From positions 1-64,000 of the forward strand of contig NZ_JACHHW010000009.1 in assembly GCF_014202945.1 (NCBI RefSeq): 64,000 nucleotides of DNA. Direction: 5' to 3'. The stretch is from Zhongshania antarctica. Lineage in GTDB: Bacteria > Pseudomonadota > Gammaproteobacteria > Pseudomonadales > Spongiibacteraceae. The first letter of the stretch is position 1. Every line of letters starts with the position of its first letter. The notes under the pieces are model-generated. The model searched no databases and was not told the origin of the DNA. It saw only the letters and a program-made list of their open reading frames with translations. The position numbers and the translations under genes are program-made. Of this stretch, positions 15,546 to 24,739 are shown one piece after another.

Positions 15546-16298
15546 TTAGTGACCGAGATAGACTTCAATCACTTTGGGATCTTTCTGCACATCTTTCATA
15601 TCGCCAGATGCCAGAATCTTACCCTGATGTAAAACCGTGACTTTGTGAGCAATACGCGCGACAAATTCCATATCGTGTTCGATGACCAGCACCGACCGAC
15701 CCTCACTGATTTTATTGAGCAGCTCTGCAGTTTGTTCACGCTCCTTGACGCTCATACCTGCGACAGGTTCATCCAACATAAGCAGTTGCGGATCCTGAAT
15801 CAGCAGCATGCCAATTTCTAGCCACTGTTTTTGACCATGACTCAGCAAGCCAGCTTCGGTGTGCAACGCCTTTTCCAGCATAATCTGCGTGGCGACTTCC
15901 AGAATCTTATCTCGCACCACCGCATCGTGTTTAAACATCAGCGAGCCAAATACACCGCGTCCTTTAGGATAGGAAATTTCCAAATTTTCCATCACGCTCA
16001 AGTTTTCATAAATAGACGGCGTTTGAAATTTACGCCCCACCCCCGCCAGTACAATTTCGTGCTCGGAGAGGTTTGTTAATTCCTTATTCAGAAATTTTAT
16101 ACTGCCAGAGGTCGATTTTGTTTTACCGCAAATCAAATCGAGCACAGTGGTTTTTCCCGCGCCATTTGGCCCTATAACCACGTGAAGCTCATTTCGATCT
16201 AAGTAAAAATTTAGGTTGTCGACAGCTTTGAAGCCGTCGAAAGATACAGTGAGATCCTCTATCGCCAAGGTAAAGTCAGTATTGGTAGACATATTCAT
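15546..16298 (-). CDS. urtD: Urea/amide ABC transporter ATP-binding protein UrtD
   Basis: A LivG-type ATPase of 250 residues with Walker A GPNGAGKTT, the unusual signature LLSHGQKQWLEIGMLL in which SHGQ replaces SGGQ (a recognised trait of UrtD), Walker B LLMLDEPVAGM and the H-loop in LVIEHDMEFV. The start codon overlaps the urtC stop in an ATGA junction (16295-16298), so translation is coupled. It forms the heterodimeric motor with UrtE on the inner face of the membrane. Confidence 0.92.
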   Translation of the reverse strand: MNMSTNTDFTLAIEDLTVSFDGFKAVDNLNFYLDRNELHVVIGPNGAGKTTVLDLICGKTKSTSGSIKFLNKELTNLSEHEIVLAGVGRKFQTPSIYENLSVMENLEISYPKGRGVFGSLMFKHDAVVRDKILEVATQIMLEKALHTEAGLLSHGQKQWLEIGMLLIQDPQLLMLDEPVAGMSVKEREQTAELLNKISEGRSVLVIEHDMEFVARIAHKVTVLHQGKILASGDMKDVQKDPKVIEVYLGH

Positions 16299-17449
16299 GA
16301 TTTTGACCCCTTCAGCTCAATGGCGTCTGCAGCGCTTTTGGATTTACTAAATAAGTTTTTAATAAAATCGAGACGCTTAGTGAGATGGTGACCATAGTCT
16401 TCCCACAAGCCCGCCAAACCATTAGGAAAAAACATCACTACCGCAATAAACAAACCGCCCATAAGGAATAGCCACAACTCAGGAAAAGACTCAGAAAAAG
16501 CGGTTTTACCAAAGTTAATGAGCAAGGTGCCGTAGACCGCGCCAATTAATGACATGCGGCCGCCGATCGCGGCAAATATCACCATTTCAATTGAAGGCAC
16601 AATGCCAACGAAGGACGGCGACATAAAGCCGACTTGCAGGGTAAACATAGCCCCACCTATCGCCGAGATCATCGCTGCAAAACAAAATATGAATATTTTG
16701 AAGTTCGCCACATCGTAGCCAGAGAAGCGCACCCGATCTTCTTTGTCGCGCATCGCCAGCAGTATCCGGCCAAATTTACTTGTTAAAATAAAGCGGGAGG
16801 CAATAATGACCGCGAGGAGTAAAAAGCAGTTAATAAAGTAAAACAGCGTCTTTGCACTGTCAGAGGTGATATCCCAACCATTTAAGGTACGCAGATCAGT
16901 AATGCCATTGATCCCGCCCGTTAGCCCCTGCTGACCTACAATCAGTACCGTTAAGATAACGGAAACAACCTGGGTAATAATCGCAAAGTACACGCCGCCG
17001 ACCCGGCGTTTAAACATGGCCGCGCCAATGATGTACGCAAATATCGTGGGTACAACCAAAACCGCGAACAAGGTAAAAGAGAAACTATGAAATGGCATCC
17101 AAAACAGTGGTAACTCCGTAATTTGGTTCCAATCCATAAAATCGGGTATGCCCGGTGTTGACTGGATAGCGGTATTCTCTGGCGAGGAGGCCTCTAACTT
17201 TAAGAACATGGCCATAGCGTACCCGCCAATGCCAAAAAATATACCCTGCCCCAAACTTAGCGTCCCGCCATAACCCCACAACAACACTAAGCTAACTGCC
17301 GCAAAAGCGTAGGTTAAATATTTACCCACTAGATTCAAGCGAAAGGAATCTAGCATCACAGGAAATACAACCAGGATAAGCGCCGCTAGGATGCAAAACC
17401 CTATCAGCCCCTTTTTATCGCCAAATAATTTCTCGTAAACAAAGCTCAT
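16295..17449 (-). CDS. urtC: Urea/amide ABC transporter permease UrtC
   Basis: A LivM-type permease of 384 residues with about nine to ten membrane segments, including VSLVLLWGYGGTLSLGQGIF and the coupling-loop stretch GRILLAMRDKEDRVRFSGYD, followed by FMSPSFVGIVPSIEMVIFAA. The open frame extends upstream into urtB, but the paired ATGs at 17452 and 17449 follow GGGAG, so I place the start at 17449. The C-terminal tail after the last membrane segment is hydrophilic. It pairs with UrtB. Confidence 0.9.
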   Translation of the reverse strand: MSFVYEKLFGDKKGLIGFCILAALILVVFPVMLDSFRLNLVGKYLTYAFAAVSLVLLWGYGGTLSLGQGIFFGIGGYAMAMFLKLEASSPENTAIQSTPGIPDFMDWNQITELPLFWMPFHSFSFTLFAVLVVPTIFAYIIGAAMFKRRVGGVYFAIITQVVSVILTVLIVGQQGLTGGINGITDLRTLNGWDITSDSAKTLFYFINCFLLLAVIIASRFILTSKFGRILLAMRDKEDRVRFSGYDVANFKIFIFCFAAMISAIGGAMFTLQVGFMSPSFVGIVPSIEMVIFAAIGGRMSLIGAVYGTLLINFGKTAFSESFPELWLFLMGGLFIAVVMFFPNGLAGLWEDYGHHLTKRLDFIKNLFSKSKSAADAIELKGSKS

Positions 17450-17501
17450 CATTAACTCCCAATAATTTAGAACCAGACTTCTTGTAAGCGCGAGGTTCGT
17501 C

Positions 17502-18425
17502 TTAACGACGAACCTTGCTGGCAAACAGTCCCTCTGGTTTGAACATCAAAATTATTACCAAGGTGAGCAAGGTAAAGACTTTGGCCATTGATCCGCTGAT
17601 AAAGAATTCGAGAATAGACTGGGCTTGTGCAATTGAAAATGCCGAGGCAATAGTGCCAAACAAACTCGCGGCGCCACCAAAGACCACAACCATAAAGGTA
17701 TCGACGATATACAAGGTTCCGGTGGTTGGTCCCGTAGACGCAATTGTCGTAAACGCCGCGCCGGCCATACCCGCAATACCGCAACCCAGCGCAAAGGTGT
17801 AGCGGTCTACTTTCTTGGTGTTAATTCCCACCGCGCCAGCCATTACCCGATTCTGGGTGGTGGCACGCACGCGCAAACCCCAGCTAGATTTAAACATGAG
17901 GTAAAATACCGCCAAGGTCGTGAATATCGTTAAACCGAGCACGAACATGCCGTTAATGGGGATGTCGATCATATCGGTTGCTGGATAAGCACCCATCAAC
18001 CATTCAGGTAGCGTGGGGCTAACTTCCCGCGCACCAAAGATCGAGCGGTAGGACTGCTGCATGATTAAGCTCAAACCCCAGGTGGCTAACAAAGTGTCTA
18101 GCGGGCGCTTGTAGAGGTGCCTTATCAATATAAATTCGGCTAAGTACCCGAGTGTGCCTGCAACCAGAAAGGCCGCCGCTATCGAGAACACAAAATAGTA
18201 CGGCATAAATGCCGGAATATAGGTTTCTGTGAGTGTAGAGATAAGATAGGTGGTATATGCCCCGGCGGCCATAAATTCGCCGTGCGCCATATTAATGACC
18301 CCCATCTGCCCAAATATAATTGCGAGTCCCAAGGCCATCAGCAACAGTACGCTGAACAAGCTGATGCCGGCGAAGCCCTGCATAGCGAATATCGCACCTA
18401 ACTCGTCGTAGCTATAACCGCCCAT
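17502..18425 (-). CDS. urtB: Urea/amide ABC transporter permease UrtB
   Basis: A LivH-type permease of 307 residues with about eight membrane segments. FGQMGVINMAHGEFMAAGAY (about residues 38-57) is the conserved LivH motif, and RATTQNRVMAGAVGINT is the cytoplasmic coupling loop. Many UrtB proteins carry a long N-terminal periplasmic extension; this one is the short form. GGAGG precedes the start. It lies 132 bp after urtA and 52 bp before the chosen start of urtC in the same transcription unit. Confidence 0.92.
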   Translation of the reverse strand: MGGYSYDELGAIFAMQGFAGISLFSVLLLMALGLAIIFGQMGVINMAHGEFMAAGAYTTYLISTLTETYIPAFMPYYFVFSIAAAFLVAGTLGYLAEFILIRHLYKRPLDTLLATWGLSLIMQQSYRSIFGAREVSPTLPEWLMGAYPATDMIDIPINGMFVLGLTIFTTLAVFYLMFKSSWGLRVRATTQNRVMAGAVGINTKKVDRYTFALGCGIAGMAGAAFTTIASTGPTTGTLYIVDTFMVVVFGGAASLFGTIASAFSIAQAQSILEFFISGSMAKVFTLLTLVIILMFKPEGLFASKVRR

Positions 18426-18557
18426 TACTTAGCCTCCGCTAAAAAATACTTCAACATTCTTTTCACTACTTTTTTCCACTGCATGATTTCGTTAAAGCGC
18501 TTGGCGAGCATTGCTGCTCGCCGGTATTGCTAAGATCTTTCTAGGAAACCCGAAGGC

Positions 18558-19805
18558 CTATTGGTAACCTTCTGGGAATGGATCTGGCTCGATCAGCTCT
18601 GAGGTATACACCACCTCGGCCTGGCCATCTTTCTTCCACATACCTACCCGTGCCTTACTCCAAAGGTGGTGATTAGGGTGGAGTTTTACATAGCCTTCTG
18701 GCGCGGTAGTCAGCTCAATATCACCTTCTTCAGATGCCTTAACGACTGCGTCTACGTCAAAGGTACCGGCCTTTTCTACAGCAGCTTTCCATAACCAAGG
18801 TCCTAGATAAGCAGCTTGCGTTACGTCGCCGATCACACTGTCGTCGCCCCACATCTCTTTAAACGCTTTCACGAAAGCGACGTTGTTAGGGTTATCCTGG
18901 CTCTGGAAGTACTTCATGATGGAGTAGAAGCCTTCGAGGTTTTCACCCCCGATGCCCAACACTTCATCTTCCGTCACCGAGATGGTCAGCAACGTCTGCT
19001 TCTTAGAGTTAATACCCGCCGCTTTAAGCTGCTTAAACCACGCGACGTTACTGCCACCAACTACTGCGGCGTATATCACGTCAGGCTTTTTCAGGCGGAT
19101 TTTGTTGATGACCGAACCAAACTGGGTATCGCCCAGTGGCTTGTACTCTTCACCCACAACTTTGCCGCCCAAAACGTTTTCTATGTGTTTACGAGCAATT
19201 TTCATGGAGGTACGCGGCCAGATATAGTCAGAGCCAATCAGGTAGAAAGTCTTTGCACCCTTTTCTTTCGCCACCCAGTTCAAACCGTCTAGAATCTGCT
19301 GAGTCGCTTCTTGGCCGGTGTAGATAACATTTTTAGACTGCTCTAAGCCTTCGTAAAATGTGGGGTAGTAAAGCAAGCCGTTTTCTTTTTCAAATACTGG
19401 TAGCGCCGCTTTACGCGAGGCCGAGGTCCAGCAGCCAAATACGGCGGCCACCTTGTCGTTCACTAACAATTTACGGCTTTTCTCAGCAAAGGTTGGCCAA
19501 TCGCTGGCGCCATCTTCCTGAATGATTTTGATTTGACGCCCCAGAATACCGCCAGATTCGTTGATTTGCTTAATGGCCAGTTTTTCAGCCTCTTGCGCAC
19601 CGGTTTCACTGATTGCCATGGTGCCCGTTAACGAGTGCAAAATGCCCACGGTTACGGTGTCATCGGTAACCGCCTGCCCTGTGCTGGTGGCGGGTGCAGC
19701 CCAACTCAACTGCGATGCCAGAATAATGCCCAGCGGTAGTGCGCCAAGAGCGCGAACTACCTTGCGGCGCCCCCAAGAACGCTGATTATCGGATTTATCA
19801 CTCAT
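18558..19805 (-). CDS. urtA: Urea/amide-binding periplasmic protein UrtA
   Basis: A solute-binding protein of 415 residues (LivK/AmiC-like fold). The N terminus has a twin-arginine motif, SWGRRKVVRALG with R13 and R14, followed by a hydrophobic run and an AxA-like cleavage region near ASQLSWAAPA, so Tat export is likely. TVGILHSLTGTMAISETGA begins the mature domain, and GCWTSASRKAALPVFEK and TFYEGLEQSKNVIYTG are typical UrtA sequences. AmiC, the amide sensor of Pseudomonas, shares this fold, but the transporter context and signal peptide point to UrtA. It heads the operon; AGGAG lies before the ATG. Confidence 0.92.
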   Translation of the reverse strand: MSDKSDNQRSWGRRKVVRALGALPLGIILASQLSWAAPATSTGQAVTDDTVTVGILHSLTGTMAISETGAQEAEKLAIKQINESGGILGRQIKIIQEDGASDWPTFAEKSRKLLVNDKVAAVFGCWTSASRKAALPVFEKENGLLYYPTFYEGLEQSKNVIYTGQEATQQILDGLNWVAKEKGAKTFYLIGSDYIWPRTSMKIARKHIENVLGGKVVGEEYKPLGDTQFGSVINKIRLKKPDVIYAAVVGGSNVAWFKQLKAAGINSKKQTLLTISVTEDEVLGIGGENLEGFYSIMKYFQSQDNPNNVAFVKAFKEMWGDDSVIGDVTQAAYLGPWLWKAAVEKAGTFDVDAVVKASEEGDIELTTAPEGYVKLHPNHHLWSKARVGMWKKDGQAEVVYTSELIEPDPFPEGYQ

Positions 19806-20119
19806 CGTTACTTCTCCTACCCTACGGTTGCTTGATTCGACAGTGGACAGTCTCCGCAGAAGTGACGTACCGCACCATGAGGCGAATGCTCCCCCCGGCT
19901 AAGTTAAATGACGTATACCGCCTACGGCAGCGGCGCGGTACTTTCCATACTCAGCTGATTTTCGCAAAACAGACGCCGCGCTACGCATCAACTGACGGTT
20001 ACCAGGAGAAACAGAACAAGCCTAATAGCGCGAGATTCGTAAGAAATTAAGGCCTATAATGGCCAAACATGAGTATGTCATTCAGCCAATGAGCTGTTAT
20101 CGGAGCGTCATTTGGCCAT
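19806..20119. promoter_or_regulatory. Divergent promoter region between urtA and the permease-kinase
   Basis: This 314-bp space must hold both promoters. On the plus strand a perfect TATAAT -10 box lies at 20055-20060, flanked by GGCC on both sides (GGCCTATAATGGCC); no good -35 is seen at the usual distance, which suggests an activated promoter. GGTAGGAGAAG precedes urtA on the minus strand. I found no clear sigma-54 site by eye. Confidence 0.5.
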
Positions 20120-23100
20120 ATGAGTGCGCAACAAAAAGTGTTCCGGGTACGCCGGAAATACAATCGCTGGGTCGCCAATGAAACCTTAGAAGACTACGCA
20201 TTGCGTTTTACCGCCAAAAGCGCGCGCAAGTGGTCACTTAACCGGGTTTCAAACACGGCGCTGGGCGCTATTTCGTTTCTTGCTTTAGAAGCGATTGGCG
20301 GCGCGATCACCCTCAGCTACGGTTTTAACAATACCGTCGCTGCGGTAATGGCCGTGGGTATTATTATCTTTTTAACCGGCTTGCCCATTTGCTATCACGC
20401 CGCGCGCCAAGGTATCGATATTGACCTGCTCACCCGCGGCGCCGGGTTTGGCTATATTGGCTCAACGATCACCTCACTGATCTACGCCTCATTTACGTTT
20501 ATTTTCTTTGCGATCGAGTCGTCGATCATGGCGCTCGCCCTAGAGCTGAGCCTCGACATCCCACTTAAATACGGTTATTTAATCAGCGCCGTAGTAGTAA
20601 TACCGCTGGTGACCCACGGCATTACCTGGATAAGCCGCTTTCAAGTGTGGACTCAGCCGCTGTGGATTATTTTACAGCTCGCACCACTGGCCTGTATCGC
20701 GTGGCAGTCCGACCAGGCCTTTAGCAATTGGGTGGCATTCACACCACCAGACAGCGACCCAAACCTCAATATTTTGGCCTTTGGCGCCGCCTCGGCGGTG
20801 ATATTTTCATTAATCGCGCAAATTGGCGAACAGGTGGACTTTCTCCGATTTTTACCCCACCAAGACCGACCGAACAAACGCTGGTGGCTCGCTCTAATCG
20901 CTGCCGGCCCAGGCTGGATTATTAGCGGATCAATCAAAATATTAGTGGGTTCCTTTTTGGCGGTATTAGCACTGAGTCATGGCACTCCTTTTAGCGAGGC
21001 CGCCGACCCCAACCATATGTACCTCACCGCATTCAGTTATTTGGGTTCATCACCTCAACTAACACTTATTTTATGCAGTGTATTTGTGATTTTGTCGCAG
21101 CTGAAAATTAATGTCACCAACGCCTATGCCGGTTCTATTGCGTGGTCTAACTTCTTCTCCCGACTCACCCACAACCACCCCGGTCGCGTGGTTTGGCTTG
21201 TCTTTAATGTCGCCATTGCCCTGATGTTGATGGAGCTGGGCATCTATCGAATTCTTGAAGAAATTCTCACCGCCTACGCCATTATCGCGCTCGCCTGGGT
21301 AGGCTCTTTAGTGGCCGATCTCGTGATCAATCGTCCCCTTGGTTTACGGCCCCAAGCCATCGAGTTTAAACGCGCCCATCTTTACGACATCAACCCTGTT
21401 GGGGTTGGTTCAATGATTATCGCCTCAACCGTAGGCTTGCTCGCTCACCTTGGGCAATTCGGCATCACGGCCCAGGCGCTAGCCTCGTTTATTGCATTGG
21501 GCAGCACATTTATTTGCGCTCCCTTGATTTGCTGGTTTACTAAGGGCCGATATTACTTAGCACGCGAGCCAGTAATCGCGAGCAGTAAAATTTCGCTGCG
21601 CTGCTGTATTTGCTACCACCACTTTGAAGGCGAGGACATGAGCCACTGCCCCGCCTATGCAGGGCCAATATGCTCACTGTGCTGCTCACTCGACAGCCGC
21701 TGCCACGATATGTGCAAGACTAATTCGCGCATGGCAGAGCAGCTCACCAATACCCTTAGTTTTCTGTTGCCAAGACGCTGGATAAGCTCGCTCAATACCC
21801 GCACTGGCCACTTTATCGGTTTGTTCACCTTAATCAGCTTAATCATCGCCAGTGTTTTAGCCTTGGTCTATGTCCAAATAACGATTGATGAAGGTATGGA
21901 GCGCAGCCTAGCGGCGGGCGCTTTATTTAATGTGTTTTGTATTCTGCTGATCGTATCCGGCATATTGGCCTGGATGTTCGCCCTGGTTCACGACAGCCGC
22001 CGAGTTGCACAGGAAGAATCCCAACACCAAACCACCTTGCTCATGGCTGAAATAACCGCTCATAAACAAACTGACCAGCAATTGCAGCGCGCCAAAGAAA
22101 TCGCAGAGGCGGCCAACCAAGCCAAAACACGGTATTTAACGGGCATAAGCCATGAGCTACGCTCCCCCCTAAACGCCATCCTCGGCTACGCCCAACTACT
22201 GGAAAAAGACGCTTCAATCCCCGCCAGTCGACTCGACGCCTTACGTGTAATCAGACGCAGCAGTGAACACCTAGCGGATCTTATTGAGGGTTTACTCGAT
22301 ATATCTCGCATTGAAGCCGGCCGCCTTGAACTCGCGCCAAGCGACATTAATTTGGGAAATTTACTTGATCAAATCGTAAGTATGTTTCAAGTTCAAGCTC
22401 AGGCAAAAGGCATTGGCTTTAGTTTTGACCGCCTAACCCCGCTGCCCGAAACAGTAAAAACCGATGAAAAACGCCTCCGCCAAATTCTGATTAATTTAAT
22501 TTCTAATGCCATCAAATATACACCAGAGGGCAGGGTTAACTTTACCGTTAGCTACCGCAATCAGGTCGCCGAATTTATCATTAATGACACAGGCATTGGT
22601 ATTGCCGCGGAAGATATTGAACGCATTTTCCGGCCTTTTGAGCGAGTACGTAAACCCGGATCACCCCATATTGCCGGCACCGGTTTAGGCCTAACAATCA
22701 CCCAACTGCTCACCGATATTATGGGCGGCAATATCGCTATTCACAGTCAAGTAGGCGTTGGCAGCGAAGTAAAACTCAATTTAATGCTAAGTAGCACCGA
22801 CAAACTGGCCAGCGCCAGCCCCAGCGAGCGAAGAATTATCGCTTACGAAGGCTACGAACAAGCCCTGTTTGTGGTGGATGACGAACCCACCCACCGCAGT
22901 TTACTCAACGACATGCTAAACCCACTTGGCTTTAATGTGATCTCCGCCCCCGACGGCGACACCTGTTTGGATATGCTGCGCTACTGCGAATCTCAGCCGC
23001 GTATTTTCCTACTAGACATTGCCATGCCGGGCATGAGTGGCTGGGACTTGGCCAAAGCGATACGGGCGCGTATTCACAACGCCACCATCATTATGATTTC

Positions 23101-23491
23101 CGCCAATGCAACTGAAGTCACGCCGGAAAGCAGTGGAGTTCCTCCCCACGACGCCTATTTGTTCAAACCCATCCGCGTCAGCCAGGTGCTAGACTACCTA
23201 GCAAAATACGCCGGCATTAATTGGGTATATGAATCAAAAGAACAGAGTGAAAATCGCGTGGTGGCACATACGACCAAGGCTGATACAATTCCACTAACCT
23301 TAAGCAATGAGGCGCGCCGCGAGCTAATTCAGCTCGCCAAGATTGGCTACGCTAAAGGCATTCGCCACTGCTTAGACAAACTCGCCAAAGACCCAAACAT
23401 CGACCCTCAAAGCCTTTCCAGCCTGCAAGAGCAGGCGGCAGGATTTCAATTCGCGGCACTCATTACCGCACTGGAAGAAAAGCCAATATGA
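20120..23491 (+). CDS. NCS1-type permease/Cys-rich/hybrid histidine kinase fusion
   Basis: A 1123-residue membrane sensor. Residues about 40-475 resemble purine-cytosine (NCS1) permeases with about twelve membrane segments (NRVSNTALGAISFLALEAIG, DIDLLTRGAGFGYIGS). Residues 495-532 form a cysteine-rich cluster (C495, C496, C498, C510, C518, C521, C522, C528, C532), then two further membrane segments to about 622. The kinase follows: H-box H678 in GISHELRSPLN, N-box N792 to N796, G1 DTGIG (823-827) and G2 GTGLGL (853-858). The receiver has its phosphoacceptor at D966 in LLDIAMPGMSG, and the tail (about 1050-1123) may be an Hpt-like or dimer helix bundle. It overlaps the next gene by ATGA. Divergence from urtA suggests amide, urea or related nitrogen sensing. 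Confidence 0.88.
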   Translation: MSAQQKVFRVRRKYNRWVANETLEDYALRFTAKSARKWSLNRVSNTALGAISFLALEAIGGAITLSYGFNNTVAAVMAVGIIIFLTGLPICYHAARQGIDIDLLTRGAGFGYIGSTITSLIYASFTFIFFAIESSIMALALELSLDIPLKYGYLISAVVVIPLVTHGITWISRFQVWTQPLWIILQLAPLACIAWQSDQAFSNWVAFTPPDSDPNLNILAFGAASAVIFSLIAQIGEQVDFLRFLPHQDRPNKRWWLALIAAGPGWIISGSIKILVGSFLAVLALSHGTPFSEAADPNHMYLTAFSYLGSSPQLTLILCSVFVILSQLKINVTNAYAGSIAWSNFFSRLTHNHPGRVVWLVFNVAIALMLMELGIYRILEEILTAYAIIALAWVGSLVADLVINRPLGLRPQAIEFKRAHLYDINPVGVGSMIIASTVGLLAHLGQFGITAQALASFIALGSTFICAPLICWFTKGRYYLAREPVIASSKISLRCCICYHHFEGEDMSHCPAYAGPICSLCCSLDSRCHDMCKTNSRMAEQLTNTLSFLLPRRWISSLNTRTGHFIGLFTLISLIIASVLALVYVQITIDEGMERSLAAGALFNVFCILLIVSGILAWMFALVHDSRRVAQEESQHQTTLLMAEITAHKQTDQQLQRAKEIAEAANQAKTRYLTGISHELRSPLNAILGYAQLLEKDASIPASRLDALRVIRRSSEHLADLIEGLLDISRIEAGRLELAPSDINLGNLLDQIVSMFQVQAQAKGIGFSFDRLTPLPETVKTDEKRLRQILINLISNAIKYTPEGRVNFTVSYRNQVAEFIINDTGIGIAAEDIERIFRPFERVRKPGSPHIAGTGLGLTITQLLTDIMGGNIAIHSQVGVGSEVKLNLMLSSTDKLASASPSERRIIAYEGYEQALFVVDDEPTHRSLLNDMLNPLGFNVISAPDGDTCLDMLRYCESQPRIFLLDIAMPGMSGWDLAKAIRARIHNATIIMISANATEVTPESSGVPPHDAYLFKPIRVSQVLDYLAKYAGINWVYESKEQSENRVVAHTTKADTIPLTLSNEARRELIQLAKIGYAKGIRHCLDKLAKDPNIDPQSLSSLQEQAAGFQFAALITALEEKPI

Positions 23492-24396
23492 AGCAAGCAA
23501 GTGCCAAGAAAGACGTCGTACTGATTGTCGACGACTCCCCCGACACGCTGAGCATGTTAAATGACACATTAGACCAAGCGGGCATCACTGTACTCGTCGC
23601 GCTGGAAGGTGCCCAGGCATTAACCATTGCCGCCACTATCACACCTGACGTCATATTAATGGACGCCTTGATGCCAAATATGGACGGTTTTGAAGCCTGT
23701 CGACGCCTAAAAGAAAATCGCGATTTAGCTCACATTCCGGTGATCTTTATGACGGGCCTCAGCGACACCGAAAGTATTGTAAAAGGCTTTGCCGCAGGCG
23801 GCGTCGACTATATTACCAAGCCGGTAAAAGGCGACGAGCTGATTGCGCGAATGCGCGCCCATTTAAACAATGCGCGCCTAACTCTCAGCGCGCGGGTGGC
23901 GCTGGACAATACCGGCAGCTTTTTATTTTCAGCCTCTGCTGAAGGTAATTTACTCTGGGCAACCCCACAGGCTTACCACTTACTTGAAGACGCAGGACTT
24001 AACAACGCGTGGCTAGACGAGAATTTGCCCAGTCAACTCCGCCAATTATTGGCGCCACACTACAATAGGGACAAGGGGCTGCTCGTGAAAGCGGTCGATA
24101 AACCGCTGGAAATTCGTTACATCAGCCAAACGGGTAACGATGAATATTTATTACAACTTATCGACATGGAACGCCCCTCAGACCTTGAACGCCTGCGCGC
24201 CGCACTACCCATTACCGAACGGGAGTCCGAGGTTTTACTGTGGATTGCCCACGGAAAAACGAATCGAGAAATTGGCACTATTCTGGACATGAGCCCTCGC
24301 ACCGCCAATAAACACCTTGAGCAAATTTTTCGCAAACTCAATGTTGAAAATCGCACCGCTGCCGCCGTTGTTGCTTTAAAGCACTTACCTAGCTAA
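23488..24396 (+). CDS. LuxR-type response regulator partner of the permease-kinase
   Basis: A 302-residue response regulator. The receiver domain (about 8-125) has acidic residues in IVDDSPDT, phosphoacceptor D59 in ILMDALMPNMDG and K in ITKPVKGDE. A middle segment (about 130-230) of PAS-like length follows, without clear motifs. The C-terminal LuxR helix-turn-helix (about 238-300) reads ITERESEVLLWIAHGKTNRE, then MSPRTANKHLEQIFRKL. The start overlaps the kinase stop, so the two are translated together and form one phosphorelay. The likely target is the divergent urt-ami-fmd operon; this is inferred from position. Confidence 0.9.
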   Translation: MKQASAKKDVVLIVDDSPDTLSMLNDTLDQAGITVLVALEGAQALTIAATITPDVILMDALMPNMDGFEACRRLKENRDLAHIPVIFMTGLSDTESIVKGFAAGGVDYITKPVKGDELIARMRAHLNNARLTLSARVALDNTGSFLFSASAEGNLLWATPQAYHLLEDAGLNNAWLDENLPSQLRQLLAPHYNRDKGLLVKAVDKPLEIRYISQTGNDEYLLQLIDMERPSDLERLRAALPITERESEVLLWIAHGKTNREIGTILDMSPRTANKHLEQIFRKLNVENRTAAAVVALKHLPS

Positions 24397-24739
24397 CCGA
24401 CTTGCACATTTAAATTACGCTTAGGCCGCACAACAAACCACCGTACTTTTCATCTTGCTGGCCTTAACTGAAACCCGTGCTCCCTTCCCACCCCCGCCCT
24501 CCCTTAACTAGCATGAAAGTAATGGCACCGGCTTTTATACCAATAAAAACCCACACTGACCGAGGAATAGTAGCGAGAACGCCGCAAGTGAACGAAATCT
24601 ATAAGTAAGCGGCAAGCAGCGTGTAATGGAATTTGATTATGTGGTGGCCGTGGCCCTAGCCTGCCTCAGCTATTTGAGCCACCCGTGCTTCGACACTTCA
24701 CTAGTACTGGTATCCCGCGCTAGCGGAATATTCAACAAC
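24397..24739. other. Gap between response regulator and lipA
   Basis: This 343-bp convergent space shows no convincing gene, RNA or intrinsic terminator. A small hairpin CCGC-GCTA-GCGG at about 24717-24728 could belong to the end of the lipA transcript, but no T-run follows. The 65-codon open frame at 24626 overlaps lipA and looks like a shadow. Confidence 0.4.
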
